Shown piece after piece: positions 20,681-31,358 of a DNA stretch of 64,000 bases; the first letter of the stretch is position 1, and each line of letters opens with the position of its first letter. The translations under genes were made by a program, and so were the position numbers. The notes below the pieces were generated by a model. That model was not told where the DNA came from, ran no database searches, and saw only the letters and a program-made list of their open reading frames with translations. This DNA comes from Trichaptum fuscoviolaceum (taxonomy: Eukaryota; Basidiomycota; Agaricomycetes; Hymenochaetales; Trichaptaceae): the NCBI GenBank assembly GCA_910574455.1, contig CAJSYZ010000004.1:2232001-2296000 (forward strand), in the 5' to 3' direction.

Positions 20681-23057
20681 AAGAAGCAGCCGGAGCTCGA
20701 GAGCGACGCGAGCCCCATCAGTCGTCTGCTTCATCGACGCTATGATCGCGCGCAGTTAAGTGCGGGGTGTTTAAGAGGAGAAGGTGCTCGAGAGCGTCGC
20801 GAACCCATGGTCTACTTCGGTGCACTTTGGCAGTACTCGCGACATCCGCTTCAGGGCATACAGTTGGTGGAGGAATGTTGTTTAGAGGGTGTGGTGAAAT
20901 GATTGAGGTGCATTCGAGTGAACCAGGAGCGGCGCTGGTGTGCTCGCTGGGTGCAGCAAACCAAGTACGTCTTCATGTTTTACTCTGTACGATTTTACAA
21001 AAATCTTGACTGACAGTGGCTTGCTTTCTTTGCAGCTGCACCATTGAGCCATGCGTGATAAACGCTTGCGAGCTCTCACCTCCCTTTCCGTGCTCACTCA
21101 CACCGCATCGTCTGTTCTCACCTTTATTGCTGCACGCGAACGATTCGACCTGCCGACCGCCGCCCACATCTTGAGCTTTGCTCATCTCCTCGAGCCCGTA
21201 GCCGCACCCACGCGATGATAAGGTGCGTTTTTCCCGCCGTGCGTGCGCGAAAGGCTTTTTTTAAATAAAATTATGCCTGCAACGAGTCGAGGCGACGCGC
21301 CACTCACGGCCTGCCGACTGCCGCCCACACCTGCTGCTCAGCTTATCTCCTTCCCAAGGCCGTGGTCGCACCCGCGCGACGGCGGGGTGTGCTTTTCCTG
21401 CCGCGCGCGCGCAACCCGTAGCGCGCGGTCGATTTTTTAGCTATTTTAATAATGATGTCATTATTGTAATTAATTTTAGTGATCAAAAGCTTGGCCTGGA
21501 CCATGTTCCAGGCTTTGCAATATGAATTTATTTTATTTTCAAATGAATTGAAGGTCCTGCCGTGTTGCCGGGCAAGGCCCTGACAAGGCTGCATCGGCAT
21601 GCATGGGTAGGGCAGAGCTGAAAGGGAGAGCGAGCTGCCGAAAGCCTGCCGAAGTTACCGCGATAACTATACAATCGGGTTGCGATAATTACCGCGATTC
21701 TATAAGATTATTAGCTGGTACTGGTGCACGACAGTCTCCCTGCCGGACATCCTGGACGTTGGAAAACGTTTGAGATGGTAAGCCGCAACTACTGGTGGCC
21801 CGGGATGTCTAACTTCGTAGAACGATACGTTTCGGGATGCGATACCTGCGCACGCACGAAGAACCGATCCCAACGCCCGGTAGGACTCCTGCAACCGAAC
21901 GAAATCCCGCAGGGCCCCTGGCAGGCGATTTCGTGCGATTTCATCACCCAGCTCCCCCGATCTGAGGATTACGACGCAATTTTCGTGGTGGTCGACCGTC
22001 TCACCAAGCAAGCGCATTTTATCCCGACCACGTCTGACATTGATGCACCGGAAACTGCGGAACTATTCCTGCAGCACGTCTGGAAGCTGCACGGAACCCC
22101 CCGCCAGATCATATCCGACCGAGGACCACAGTTTGTCGCGCAGTTCATGAAAGCCCTTTTTTCCCGACTCGGTATCAAGGGTACCACGTCGACTGCGTAT
22201 CACCCGCAGACGGATGGGCAAACCGAAAGGGTAAACCAAGAGCTGGAACAATATTTACGGGCTTTCATAGATACACGACAAGAAAACTGGGCCGGATTAC
22301 TCCCAATGGCAGAATTCGCGCACAACACGAAAGCGCACGCGGCAACACGACAATCCCCGTTCGCGCTTGTCTACGGCTACAATCCCGAATTCACGATTGC
22401 CCCGAGCGACGGCCTGTCCACGGTCCCCGCCGCGGACGCACGACTACAGGAGCTTCAGCAGGCACAGGAAGAGGCAAGAGCGGCTTTGGAGGTTGCGGCA
22501 GAGCGCATGAAGCAGCACTACGATCAGGCCAGGAACGAGGCCCCGCAGTACGCAGTCGGGGATAAAGTATGGCTTGAGGCGACGAACGTTCGGCGACCAG
22601 GAGCGCGCAAATTATTACCGAAACGACTAGGGCCGTATAAAGTGAAGGCAAAGCTAAGTGACCTCACCTACGAACTCGAACTCCCCGCGTCGCTGAAGAT
22701 TCATCCCGTATTTCACGTATCACTGCTCTCGCCATACCACGAAGACGACATTCCCGGTCGAACGCAACCCCCGCCGCCCCCAGTCGAAGTAGAAGGAGAT
22801 CTGGAGTACGAGGTGGAAGAGGTTCTGGATGCTAGACGGTTTAGACGGAGATTTGAATATTTGGTACGATGGAAGGGATATTCGAGCGCGGAAGATACAT
22901 GGATTCCCGCAAAGGATATGGGTAATGCAAAGGCTAAAATTCGCAGTTTCTATCGAAAACACCCGGACGCCCCTCGAGAAGTCAACGCTATCGAGCTCTG
23001 TGACCTGAGCAAGATTCAAGCTTGGCGCCCCGGAGTTGCGCCTTTGGAGGGGGGTAA

Positions 23058-23698
23058 TGTCGAGATCCCGGGCTCCTTTTCTCATTTCCCGCACTTTCCC
23101 GCCAAGGATCCCGACATGAGCAGACAAACCCGCGGGGAGAATCCCGCCATTGGATTCCCCGCGCGAAACCTCATTCCCGAATCGCACGATCCCATGCTCA
23201 CGTGACTTATCCCGCACCACCGTCCCGGCAACCATGCACGCATACACACATTCATTTACGACGACCCGCCACGGCACACGTACATTCACTTATCAACATA
23301 CGCTCATTAATCCGTTAGTACCTCAAGGTGACGACCTGCAACAGTCTGGCATACCTAGTCTGGCTAGTCGCGGCCCCGGACCGGACGCTGACGTCCACGG
23401 ACAGGCCGTAGCCATCTGGAGAGACGGGATAGACATGCCTAGCAGTGCGGTCGTAGCATGTATCGTTTGTAGTAGATAGGTGCGCATTGCGCAAGGACAC
23501 TTAGCGTAGATTAACTATACAGTCTTTACGAAGTAGATAAATAGCTGTAGGCATCGTAAGGAGCACCTCACTTTTGACCTCTTGTGGAGTGCTTCCTTAG
23601 GTGCGATCTCTCTCTTTTCTCCTGTGTAGTTAGTTGCGCAATACTTACTTGTGGAGTGCTTCCTTAGGGATCCGCTTACTCGACGTTCAAAGCAGTGA
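23058..23698 (+). repeat. 3' LTR of gypsy A, first part (interrupted)
   Basis: Same sequence as 13325-13978 apart from a few substitutions. Broken after agtga (23694-23698) by gypsy B; the last 177 bp are at 38213-38389. Preceded by the polypurine tract ggaggggggtaa. Confidence 0.93.
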
Positions 23699-24165
23699 TG
23701 TTACGTTTTCTTACTATGTCAGCGGTCCCCATTACTCCGAACCCTTCGCCCTATTTGTTTCTATTCTTGTTCTGCTCAGTCATCCTCCGATGTAACCCTC
23801 AACCCTCAGCCAATCCCGATGTTACACATGTACCCTTTGCCCTAACCCTTTGCCCATCGCTCTCACACTATTATTAGTAGCCTATCGTCTACTCTCTTAT
23901 TGTTCTCTTCTTACTCATCTTCCGATGTACCCTTGCTCCGCAGCTACAGTATATAAACCCCTGTACTTAGCATGATCGAACTCTAAGTTCGATCTCCTTT
24001 GTCAAACCCCCCGTCTCTAGTCTCTGCTATACATCTGTTTCTCTCTACTCTACATCATAGGCCTTTGTCCATACAACACTTAGTGTCGAGCCCTAGCTCC
24101 GCTATCACTGAGCAACTTAACGTTGCGTTCCCCAACTATACGAGACCGTAAGTTGAGACGTAACA
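23699..24165 (+). repeat. 5' LTR of gypsy B (467 bp)
   Basis: Starts TGTTACG and ends CGTAACA. A TATA box (tatataaa) lies at about 23950. Some 25-30 bases later is a perfect hairpin, gatcgaact-cta-agttcgatc (23974-23994). Its right arm with neighbours (aagttcgatct, 23985-23995) is complementary to agatcgaactt (24169-24179) just after the LTR, which is the self-priming layout. Confidence 0.93.
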
Positions 24166-24168
24166 ATT

Positions 24169-24179
24169 AGATCGAACTT
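24169..24179 (+). other. self-primer binding site of gypsy B
   Basis: agatcgaactt, three bases after the LTR end, is complementary over 11 bases to 23985-23995 close behind the TATA box. No TGG-type tRNA primer site is present at the LTR edge. Confidence 0.65.
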
Positions 24180-24761
24180 CTCTACCGTCGAAGACATCCG
24201 TCTTTACGACTAAGGTGTTGAGCCATAGCTCCACTTACTACTAACCAGTTGTAAACCCATCTAGTCCAGAAGAACATCCGCTCGAGGTAATCCCTTCAGT
24301 GTAGCAAGGTGCTCATCGATTGCAAGAGGGAGGCCAAGGAAAACTTCGAGAGTCGCGATCCGAAGATTAAGAAAACCGCTCCAGCTCATTGGTTGATTAA
24401 ACCCCGGACAGTAGCGTTACAAAGGAACCAACTTCTGTCATACCAAACGGGACCGTAGCTGTGCACACAGGAAGAGGACTCAGTACCTGCAAAGAAGGCA
24501 TAAAGCTGCTAGCCTAGTCTTTGGGACGCCTATTGGACAACGAGCATAACTCGCAGACGTGCCGCTTGGTAATAGCGAAGGGAGACCGATCCAGAAATCG
24601 AAGGGAGACCGATCCAGAAATCGAAGAACAGTTCATCTGTTAACATTGAACAAAGCATCACAAACACTGACCCACCGTCGATCATCTCATAACGTTATCA
24701 CTTGACGACCCTCAAGACTAAACAAAGGTCAAACAGAAAACCACTTCACTTTACGTCATAA

Positions 24762-25220
24762 CATCTATCCATCACGGCACCCTCTATCCCACAAAACGCT
24801 TTGCTCCTTACCCACACCGACACCAACCACCTCGACAACGCAGGAAGACACATATACCAAGTCCAATACTCTGTAGCCAACTGTTATCAATTCGACACAT
24901 ACAGTTTCACCAAGTACTGTGACGATACAGTTTGGTCCATCACAAAAACTGCTAGTCTAATTGTCCAACCCGACTCTATCTTCTTCATCTACCACACCAA
25001 CCCCAACGCATTCTTCTATCTAGAAAAGTTTCTTCCCGATCGAATCCGACTAGTCCATATCTGTGGAGACGATTGTCGACTTTTACGCATACACTACACA
25101 CTACCACAATCGTGGCGGACACCCTATCACTTCCAGCCCTTGACGATCCCATCTACTCAACCAGAGACCTCATCCGAAACCGATTCCTCGCCTTTGCCGA
25201 AGAGTTCGACGACATCCTAA
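24762..25220 (+). other. ATG-free open frame 1 in the gypsy B leader (152 codons)
   Basis: Open between stops at 24759-24761 and 25218-25220. The translation is protein-like, with many Tyr, His, Asp and Cys (for example FFYLEKFLPDRIRLVHICGDDC). No ATG and no known domain. It overlaps the next open frame by about 265 bases in another frame. Whether it is translated is unknown. Confidence 0.35.
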
Positions 25221-25249
25221 ACCAAATCAGAACTATACTCGACGACCGG

Positions 25250-26160
25250 TGTAACACCTGGACTGCGTCCAGTGTTCGTACGACGCCCGCCGGACACAGC
25301 AGAGGCATCCGGACGGAATCTGGGTGCATACACTGGACACCGGACAAGCAGAAACACTCGAAGCCAAATAGCGAAGGGAAAACTGTACCTGAGCACAAGC
25401 AATAGAGAATACAAGGCACAGAGCTCACCGGCGATCACACAACGGACAATGCGATGAGTGGACGAGCAAACGAGCTTGCGGGATATGCGTCCGGCCGGAC
25501 ACTTAGAGTGTGGCGACGTGCGCGAGTGGCGTGGGAAACGGGTTGCCAATTGAGGGACGGGAACAAAGACAACGGTTCCGGGGTAGTTTGCGTGACCGGA
25601 GTAGCCGGTTCACACGCGGTATTCACTTGTGTTAGTCGCGTCATGTAGACCGTGTGAAAATTAACCTACCTTTCCCCAACCACCACCTGCGAGAGCGAGA
25701 GCGAGGACGAGTCTGAAGTCTGCGCTGTTGCGCGTTCTGTAGGACTTGTTTCTTCTGGTTTCTAGTCTGTTTCTTGTCCTCGGGCTTCGACTACGGCGGC
25801 GCGCAAGACTTTTACGGACGTGCAAGAGTCCTTTTTGTTTCTTGTCTTCGGACTTCTCGCGAGCGACGATTGCGGGCGCACGCAGAAGACATACTTACGG
25901 ACGGTTGACTGGAGTCCGTGCATAGGCGCGTGCTACTGGTCAGCTTAGTTCTTTCGACGGAACGACGAGTACGGGCCTCGACGGCCATCGATTCTCTCGA
26001 GCGACGCGCGCGAAGACTCTGTCTTACGGACGGTTGGGCCGTTGGTGGATTTCATTAGTTTTCCTTCGTTGTTTCTCCTCTTCTTTCTGTCCCTCTTTTA
26101 TCATTCTTTTATTGGGTCATTTAGCTACACTCCACCCCCTGAGTACCTACCTAGTTTACA
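25250..26160 (+). repeat. 5' LTR of element C (911 bp)
   Basis: TG...CA ends, matched almost base for base by 29143-30052; one extra g near 25690 accounts for the length difference. Confidence 0.92.
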
Positions 26161-26357
26161 TCTGGTGACCACCGCAGGGCAGGGAAAGTTTGTGTAGCCC
26201 CCAAAAATATTTTATTTGTCGCCCTTTTTTTTGGGGCCTAGTAGTACAAATTTTAGTTATAAAGAAAGATAATTAGTAGCATTTTTGGCCAGCCAAAGAA
26301 CGGCAGAAAGAGGTTCGAATTTTTGTCTGAAGGACTGAAAAAGAGAGAAAAAAAAAA

Positions 26358-28379
26358 ATGGATTGGATGAATGCAGGACAACTTCGAGACTATTTTGTCA
26401 AGAAGTCTGTGGAGGAGTTGCGAGAGGAAGCAATGAGCACAAGGAATGATGTTGATGGGTTTGTGTTCGAGTTTGGGATGGATGCCCCTATGGTCTTGGA
26501 TTTAGGGGGGAATAGGGGACGGAAAAGGATCGAGGAAATGGGGAAGGAAGAGCTGGTGTACGAAGTGGTTGTTTCTTTGATGCGCATACGGGTGTGCTCA
26601 AAGAAGATACGAGAGGGGGATCCAGAATATCTGGCGTGGGCTCAGTATAAGCGGAAGGAAGTCCGGAATCCGAGTGTCTCTCCTCAAGAAGCGCAAGTAC
26701 CGGAGACGGCGCAGGCGGTCGTACGGGAGACGACTGCGAAGAAACCGGCAGACTCTCCTCAAGAAGCGCATGCACCGGTGATGTCGCAGCTGGTACGGGA
26801 GACACCTGCGAAACCAGTAGTCTCTCCTCAAGAAGCGCAAGTACCGGAGACGGCGCAGGCGGTCGTACGGGAAGCGACTGCAAAGAGACCGGCGGACTCT
26901 CTTCAAGAAGCGCAAGCACTGGTGATGGCGCTGCTGGTCGTACGGGAGATGACTGCGCGGAAACTGGCAGACTCTCTTCAAGAAGCGCAGGCACCGGTGA
27001 TGGCGCAGTTGGCCGTACGGGAGACGTCTGCAAAGAGACAGGTAGACCCTCCTCAAGAAGCGCAAGCACCAATGACGGCGCAGCCAATTGTACGGGAGAT
27101 ACCTGCGCGGAAACTGGGAGACTCTCCTCGAGAAGCGCAAGCACCCGTAACGGCGCTGCCAATCGTACGGGGGACATCTGCGAAGAGACCGGTAGACGCT
27201 CCTCAAGAAGCGCAAGTACCGGGGATGGCGCAGCCAGTCATACCACCTGCCAAGAAAACGGCAGACTCTCCTCGAGAAGCGCAAGCACCAGTGACGGCGC
27301 AGCCAAGCATGCGGGGGACATCTGCGAGGCATCCGGTAGACCCTCCTCAAGAAGCGCAAGGACTGAGGACGGCAGCGGCGCATAGAGCAGGCACGAGTCG
27401 CGTTGGACTCGGGTGCTTCTACTGCTGGCGGCAGGGCCACCGGAAGCAGGACTGCTGGGAGCTGCGCGCGGACATCGAGCGCGGGTTGTGCAAGCTGGGT
27501 GCGGGGTACCGGGTGGTCCGGCTGGACGGTTCGGAACTACCATACATGTGGGGCAAGAGTCTGTGCGAGCGCGCGAGATCGCGAGGCAGACGCTTTGCGC
27601 ATGGTGAACATCATCGAGCTGAACAGTTGCATGGGGCTGAGATAGTGTCCGTGTGGACTACTGTAGGCCGACAGAGCGCACCAGAAGCAAAGTCGAGCAG
27701 AGCACCGGTTCAGAGCAATACGGACAGGCTAGCAGCGAAAGGGGCCAAGGCATGCGAGAAGGAAATCGGTGTTCGAGTTCGCGCACCCGTCTTGACGGCC
27801 AAAGGACATGTGGACGAAGCAGAGACACGTTCGACAGGCGCGCCGGCCAATGTCCAGAGCATTACGGGCGAGAAAGAGGAAGAGAAAGGAGATTCCGAGC
27901 TGCAAGCGCTGCGCCTTCGCGTACGGACGCTGGAAGAGACCGTCGACCAGCTGCGAAGAGAGCTAGCAGAGCAGAATCGACGAGGAGCCGGAGTGGTCAG
28001 TGTACCCAAGCAGGAAGAGGACAATGAAGAGTCTGGGTCTGTTACGGCGACCGTAACCTCGAGCAGCGAGGGTAAGGCGCGCATTGGTACGGAGGTTGAA
28101 CGAGAAGCTGAGAAGAGAAGGCGATCGACGACCAATGTCAACCGAACCAAGAGCGCACAAGCATACGGGCGAACAGTTTCAGCAGCAGCAACAGTCCTGG
28201 CAGTCGTGCAAGAAGCTGAGAAGAGAAGGCAGCCGGATACAAAGAGTGTGCGAGACGCGAGCGCACAAGCATACGGACGACCAGACTCAGCAACAGCAAC
28301 AGACAAGGGTCTCGGGGAACAGAAGCACGGCTGGCGACCATCGTTTTTCTTTGAGAACAAGGGCACGGCGGCGTCTTAA
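26358..28379 (+). CDS. gag-like protein of element C (673 aa)
   Basis: ATG 26358 follows an A-rich run; the frame is open to TAA 28377-28379. Residues 1-100 form a charged helical N-domain. Residues about 105-345 are ten or so imperfect tandem repeats of roughly 25 residues with the core SPQEAQ-x-P ... VRET-x-AK-x-x-x-D. Then comes one CCHC zinc knuckle (CFYCWRQGHRKQDC), as in retroviral nucleocapsid. The last third has a leucine-zipper-like coiled coil (ALRLRVRTLEETVDQLRREL) and two copies of an EAEKRR ... SAQAYGR block. It is probably the particle-forming protein of a non-autonomous element. The open frame in a non-autonomous copy suggests the protein is still needed. Confidence 0.8.
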   Translation: MDWMNAGQLRDYFVKKSVEELREEAMSTRNDVDGFVFEFGMDAPMVLDLGGNRGRKRIEEMGKEELVYEVVVSLMRIRVCSKKIREGDPEYLAWAQYKRKEVRNPSVSPQEAQVPETAQAVVRETTAKKPADSPQEAHAPVMSQLVRETPAKPVVSPQEAQVPETAQAVVREATAKRPADSLQEAQALVMALLVVREMTARKLADSLQEAQAPVMAQLAVRETSAKRQVDPPQEAQAPMTAQPIVREIPARKLGDSPREAQAPVTALPIVRGTSAKRPVDAPQEAQVPGMAQPVIPPAKKTADSPREAQAPVTAQPSMRGTSARHPVDPPQEAQGLRTAAAHRAGTSRVGLGCFYCWRQGHRKQDCWELRADIERGLCKLGAGYRVVRLDGSELPYMWGKSLCERARSRGRRFAHGEHHRAEQLHGAEIVSVWTTVGRQSAPEAKSSRAPVQSNTDRLAAKGAKACEKEIGVRVRAPVLTAKGHVDEAETRSTGAPANVQSITGEKEEEKGDSELQALRLRVRTLEETVDQLRRELAEQNRRGAGVVSVPKQEEDNEESGSVTATVTSSSEGKARIGTEVEREAEKRRRSTTNVNRTKSAQAYGRTVSAAATVLAVVQEAEKRRQPDTKSVRDASAQAYGRPDSATATDKGLGEQKHGWRPSFFFENKGTAAS

Positions 28380-28572
28380 GGGGGCGGAAATTTTTATCTT
28401 TATTTCTATAATTTTAATTTCAATCTTCAACTTTCACGGCGTCTCAAGCTAGTACACGCGTTTCACTGGAATTACGGATGGAAGCAATTAATTTCTCTCT
28501 TTTTTTTACTCCTTCTACCTGCATATTATTATTAGTATCATATTCACATTCATTGACAAGTTTCAAGTTTCT

Positions 28573-28573
<1 letters not shown>

Positions 28574-28607
<34 letters not shown>

Positions 28608-28640
28608 ATTAGGATAACAGACAGACAGACAGACAGACAG
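28574..28640 (+). repeat. poly-A run and (caga)n microsatellite
   Basis: About 30 A in a row from 28576, followed shortly by a (caga)n run near 28620 and (ggaaga)-type repeats at 28681-28703. They lie in the 3' non-coding part of element C. Confidence 0.85.
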
Positions 28641-29142
28641 AGACGAGTACAGTAGACAGTAGATAGTAGCATGTAATACGGAGAGGAAGAGGAAGAGGAA
28701 GACATAGGGAGATCAGCGAGGGCGAGACAACGGGCAAGCGATGGCACGGACGAGCGGCAACTACGGCGGCAACTGCGCAGGCACGAGACCAAATACGGCG
28801 CGCGATCGAAGATGGCACGAAGAAAGGAGGAGGGACACGGGGCTAGAGGGAATGGAAGAGGAGCTAGGAGACAGAGACGGAAGGGGGAGACTCACGGACG
28901 ACCATCGAAAAGACCGAAGTCCGGCCCAAAATTTTCGCGATTTTCAATCACAAGCAAACACCCACAAGACCCAGTCAAGGACCTCCACTACGCATAGCAT
29001 GCACGACGGGCAGCTAGTCAGATCAAGTACGCGCTCGAGAACCAAGTGAAACAGAGCATCTACCCCACGAAACCACTTCGAAAGCAAGCCAGACAGGCGA
29101 GGCAGAGTGACCGGGAGGTCACTATTCAAAGTGGGGAGGAGG

Positions 29143-30052
29143 TGTAACACCTGGACTGCGTCCAGTGTTCGTACGACGCCCGCCGGACACAGCAGAGGCA
29201 TCCGGACGGAATCTGGGTGCATACACTGGACACCGGACAAGCAGAAACACTCGAAGCCAAATAGCGAAGGGAAAACTGTACCTGAGCACAAGCAATAGAG
29301 AATACAAGGCACAGAGCTCACCGGCGATCACACAACGGACAATGCGATGAGTGGACGAGCAAACGAGCTTGCGGGATATGCGTCCGGCCGGACACTTAGA
29401 GTGTGGCGACGTGCGCGAGTGGCGTGGGAAACGGGTTGCCAATTGAGGGACGGGAACAAAGACAACGGTTCCGGGGTAGTTTGCGTGACCGGAGTAGCCG
29501 GTTCACACGCGGTATTCACTTGTGTTAGTCGCGTCATGTAGACCGTGTGAAAATTAACCTACCTTTCCCCAACCACCACCTCGAGAGCGAGAGCGAGGAC
29601 GAGTCTGAAGTCTGCGCTGTTGCGCGTTCTGTAGGACTTGTTTCTTCTGGTTTCTAGTCTGTTTCTTGTCCTCGGGCTTCGACTACGGCGGCGCGCAAGA
29701 CTTTTACGGACGTGCAAGAGTCCTTTTTGTTTCTTGTCTTCGGACTTCTCGCGAGCGACGATTGCGGGCGCACGCAGAAGACATACTTACGGACGGTTGA
29801 CTGGAGTCCGTGCATAGGCGCGTGCTACTGGTCAGCTTAGTTCTTTCGACGGAACGACGAGTACGGGCCTCGACGGCCATCGATTCTCTCGAGCGACGCG
29901 CGCGAAGACTCTGTCTTACGGACGGTTGGGCCGTTGGTGGATTTCATTAGTTTTCCTTCGTTGTTTCTCCTCTTCTTTCTGTCCCTCTTTTATCATTCTT
30001 TTATTGGGTCATTTAGCTACACTCCACCCCCTGAGTACCTACCTAGTTTACA
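29143..30052 (+). repeat. 3' LTR of element C (910 bp)
   Basis: Direct copy of 25250-26160. Preceded by the polypurine tract agtggggaggagg and followed by the target copy ccgg. Confidence 0.92.
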
Positions 30053-30421
30053 CCGGTATTACAATTACACCCAAACAGTTGGATACCTGCAGTACTCACG
30101 CGACAACCACCAACCTTGGATCTTCAAATACGGACTCCTCTGGAACCATACCCGATTATTCATCCCTCGAGAAACTCACCTACGCCGATTCTTTATAAAC
30201 TACGTCCACTTTGACAACCACGGAGAACAACTTCATCGCACTGAAGCTGAAACTGCTCGCTTTGTAAACCGACACTTCTGTTGGAATAGTATCAGCGAAG
30301 ACGTCAACCACTACATCTATCAGTGTAGTTGTCAACACCACCAACCCACTCCGCAAAACATAGTTCATAACTATCTTGCACCACCGATTGACCCCCCGGA
30401 AGATTCACCCCACATTGCTAG

Positions 30422-31057
30422 TGTTACGGACTACACCCTTACAAACTACGATTCAGACAGTTACGGATATCAATCCGGAACCGATTAATCACCACGGCGA
30501 ACAAAGGCAAACAGACGGCTCGAAACACAGCCTCATCTACTACAACAGGCAAAACTAACAAAGAAACCACTTCGAAAACCACTGAAGAACCAATACCTAC
30601 ACAGACTACTGTTCCTCAGTATCCAGACGCTCCACCACCACACAATCGACTCTTCTTTGACACCGAAAAGAACTTCTTCTACTATAGAATTGGTAACAAA
30701 ACTTATCGATCGTGGTCATACAATCAACTACTACAACGGTGGACCCCAATCGAAGCCAACTCTGCTGAAGAAGCTCGACAAAACTTCATCACTCATACCC
30801 CCAACTGGGAAGACCTTGCTCGTCGAAGTCTAGCAGGAGAGTTCAAACACATTCAACCCCCACTACCACCGTTCCCAACCACTCTTATCTTCAACGAAGA
30901 AACACAATACTTCCATCTTCCCGACGCCAACGGAGAACCTACCGAAACCCCTTGGATCTACAACCCAACTGCTGATTCTTGGGTAGTAGCTCATACACTC
31001 GGCCCAGAACTACGAGAAATATACGAAGGTCACACTCCAAATTGGAAAGAGGCTTAG
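30422..31057 (+). other. ATG-free open frame 3 in the gypsy B leader (211 codons)
   Basis: Open between TAG 30419-30421 and TAG 31055-31057. Contains a protein-like stretch with many aromatic residues (FFDTEKNFFYYRIGNKTYRSW) and two NW-containing repeats (HTPNWEDL and HTPNWKEA). No Met codon. It overlaps the end of frame 2 by 67 bases and the open part of the gag frame by 68 bases. Function unknown. Confidence 0.4.
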
Positions 31058-31358
31058 AGAAGAATACTACCGCCGACACCCCGACCTACTACCACAACCA
31101 CCACAAGAACCCCAACCAACTTCCACTTCCGACCCTCAACCCAGCAACTCCCATCGATCTCGTTCAAACTCACCCACTCACGGATCTCTTGATCAAACCC
31201 TCTTCAGACGATCCTCCAGACGATCCTCTCAATCAGGCAGCTCCATTGCTCCAGAAACTCCTACTCCCTCACGTCAAGCATCCATACTTCCACCTATCCC
31301 ACCGAAACCATATCTCTCTTACATCCGCCCTCACATCGAACCTCTATCTATTAGTACT

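Larger units (their letters stand above)
17889..21726 (+). mobile_element. 3.8 kb hAT-like non-autonomous element, copy 1
   Basis: Inserted in gypsy A pol with the 8 bp duplication cacgacag on both sides (17881-17888 and 21727-21734). The terminal inverted repeats are about 70 bp, starting a(g/c)c(c/a)gtacca(a/g)ctaataatct and containing two palindromic words (gcggtaattatcgc and gttatcgcgataac). An 8 bp duplication is usual for hAT and also for KDZ elements. No transposase is readable. Inside are a Gln-rich gene remnant (18557-19200) and an Hsp70 C-terminal fragment (about 20530-20680). The second copy is at 51308-55101. Confidence 0.85.
15450..23205 (+). pseudogene. pol of gypsy A, frameshifted and split by an insertion
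   Basis: Aspartic protease (LDSGASGTFI, about 15620) is followed by the RT N-terminal part (YDHAIDL, YIRPSKSP, KKDGTLRMVVDYRRLN). A one-base loss near 16644 shifts the frame before FEPTVMTFGLTNAPATFQ. RT continues with IIYLDDLLIFS (YLDD box), then RNase H (VECDASDFATGAVLSQ, YEIYDKELLAI). At 17881 the hAT-like element interrupts. The rest resumes at 21727 with the zinc-binding HHCC region, the DDE integrase core (DFITQLP, ISDRGPQF, STAYHPQTDGQTERVNQ), the GPY/F module (LGPYKVK) and a chromodomain. The last frame has no stop before the LTR and ends at 23205, about 148 bases inside it. Confidence 0.92.
25250..30052 (+). mobile_element. gag-only LTR retrotransposon C (4.8 kb)
   Basis: LTRs of about 910 bp at 25250-26160 and 29143-30052 differ by one base in the stretches compared. 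They start TGTAAC and end TTTACA. The target duplication is ccgg, or accgg if the last LTR base is counted. A TGG-starting primer site (tggtgaccaccgc, from 26163) lies two bases after the LTR, so a tRNA primer is likely, unlike A and B. The polypurine tract agtggggaggagg precedes the 3' LTR. The only long frame is a gag-like ORF; no protease, RT or integrase is present. It depends on another element for movement. The near-identical LTRs show very recent activity. Confidence 0.9.
24956..30488 (+). other. ATG-free open frame 2 in the gypsy B leader (241 codons, split by element C)
   Basis: Runs from after TAG 24953-24955 to 25249 and, with element C and one target copy removed, continues in frame from 30057 to TAA 30486-30488. 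The junction reads DDR-YYNYTQ in frame, which supports the insertion model. The product would be about 241 residues with no Met, including a CSCQHH cluster near the end. Function unknown. Confidence 0.4.
24166..31358 (+). other. gypsy B leader without any ATG (split by element C)
   Basis: Excluding the insert 25250-30052, the leader is 24166-25249 plus 30053-31358, about 2390 bases. Reading every line I find no ATG on the plus strand in any frame; the first is the gag start at 31359. A random sequence of this length would hold about 37 (fewer, near 28, allowing for the low G content). Despite this, the leader holds three long open frames that overlap in relay (24762-25220, 24956-30488 across the insert, and 30422-31057), and the gag frame is open from 30990. 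None contains a Met codon. This suggests pressure to keep AUG out of a scanned leader, translation from non-AUG starts, or both. Confidence 0.75.

Noticed and set aside
17889..21726. A hAT or KDZ transposase inside the 3.8 kb element
   Set aside because: No frame in either copy shows a recognisable transposase; only the 8 bp duplication supports the superfamily assignment.
24577..24623. 23 bp tandem duplication in the gypsy B leader
   Set aside because: Only two copies (gaagggagaccgatccagaaatc); no sign of function beyond chance duplication.
26488..28366. Long minus-strand open frames opposite the element C gag
   Set aside because: Codon-bias shadows of the repeat-rich plus-strand ORF; their repeats follow the plus-strand units and they lack domains.
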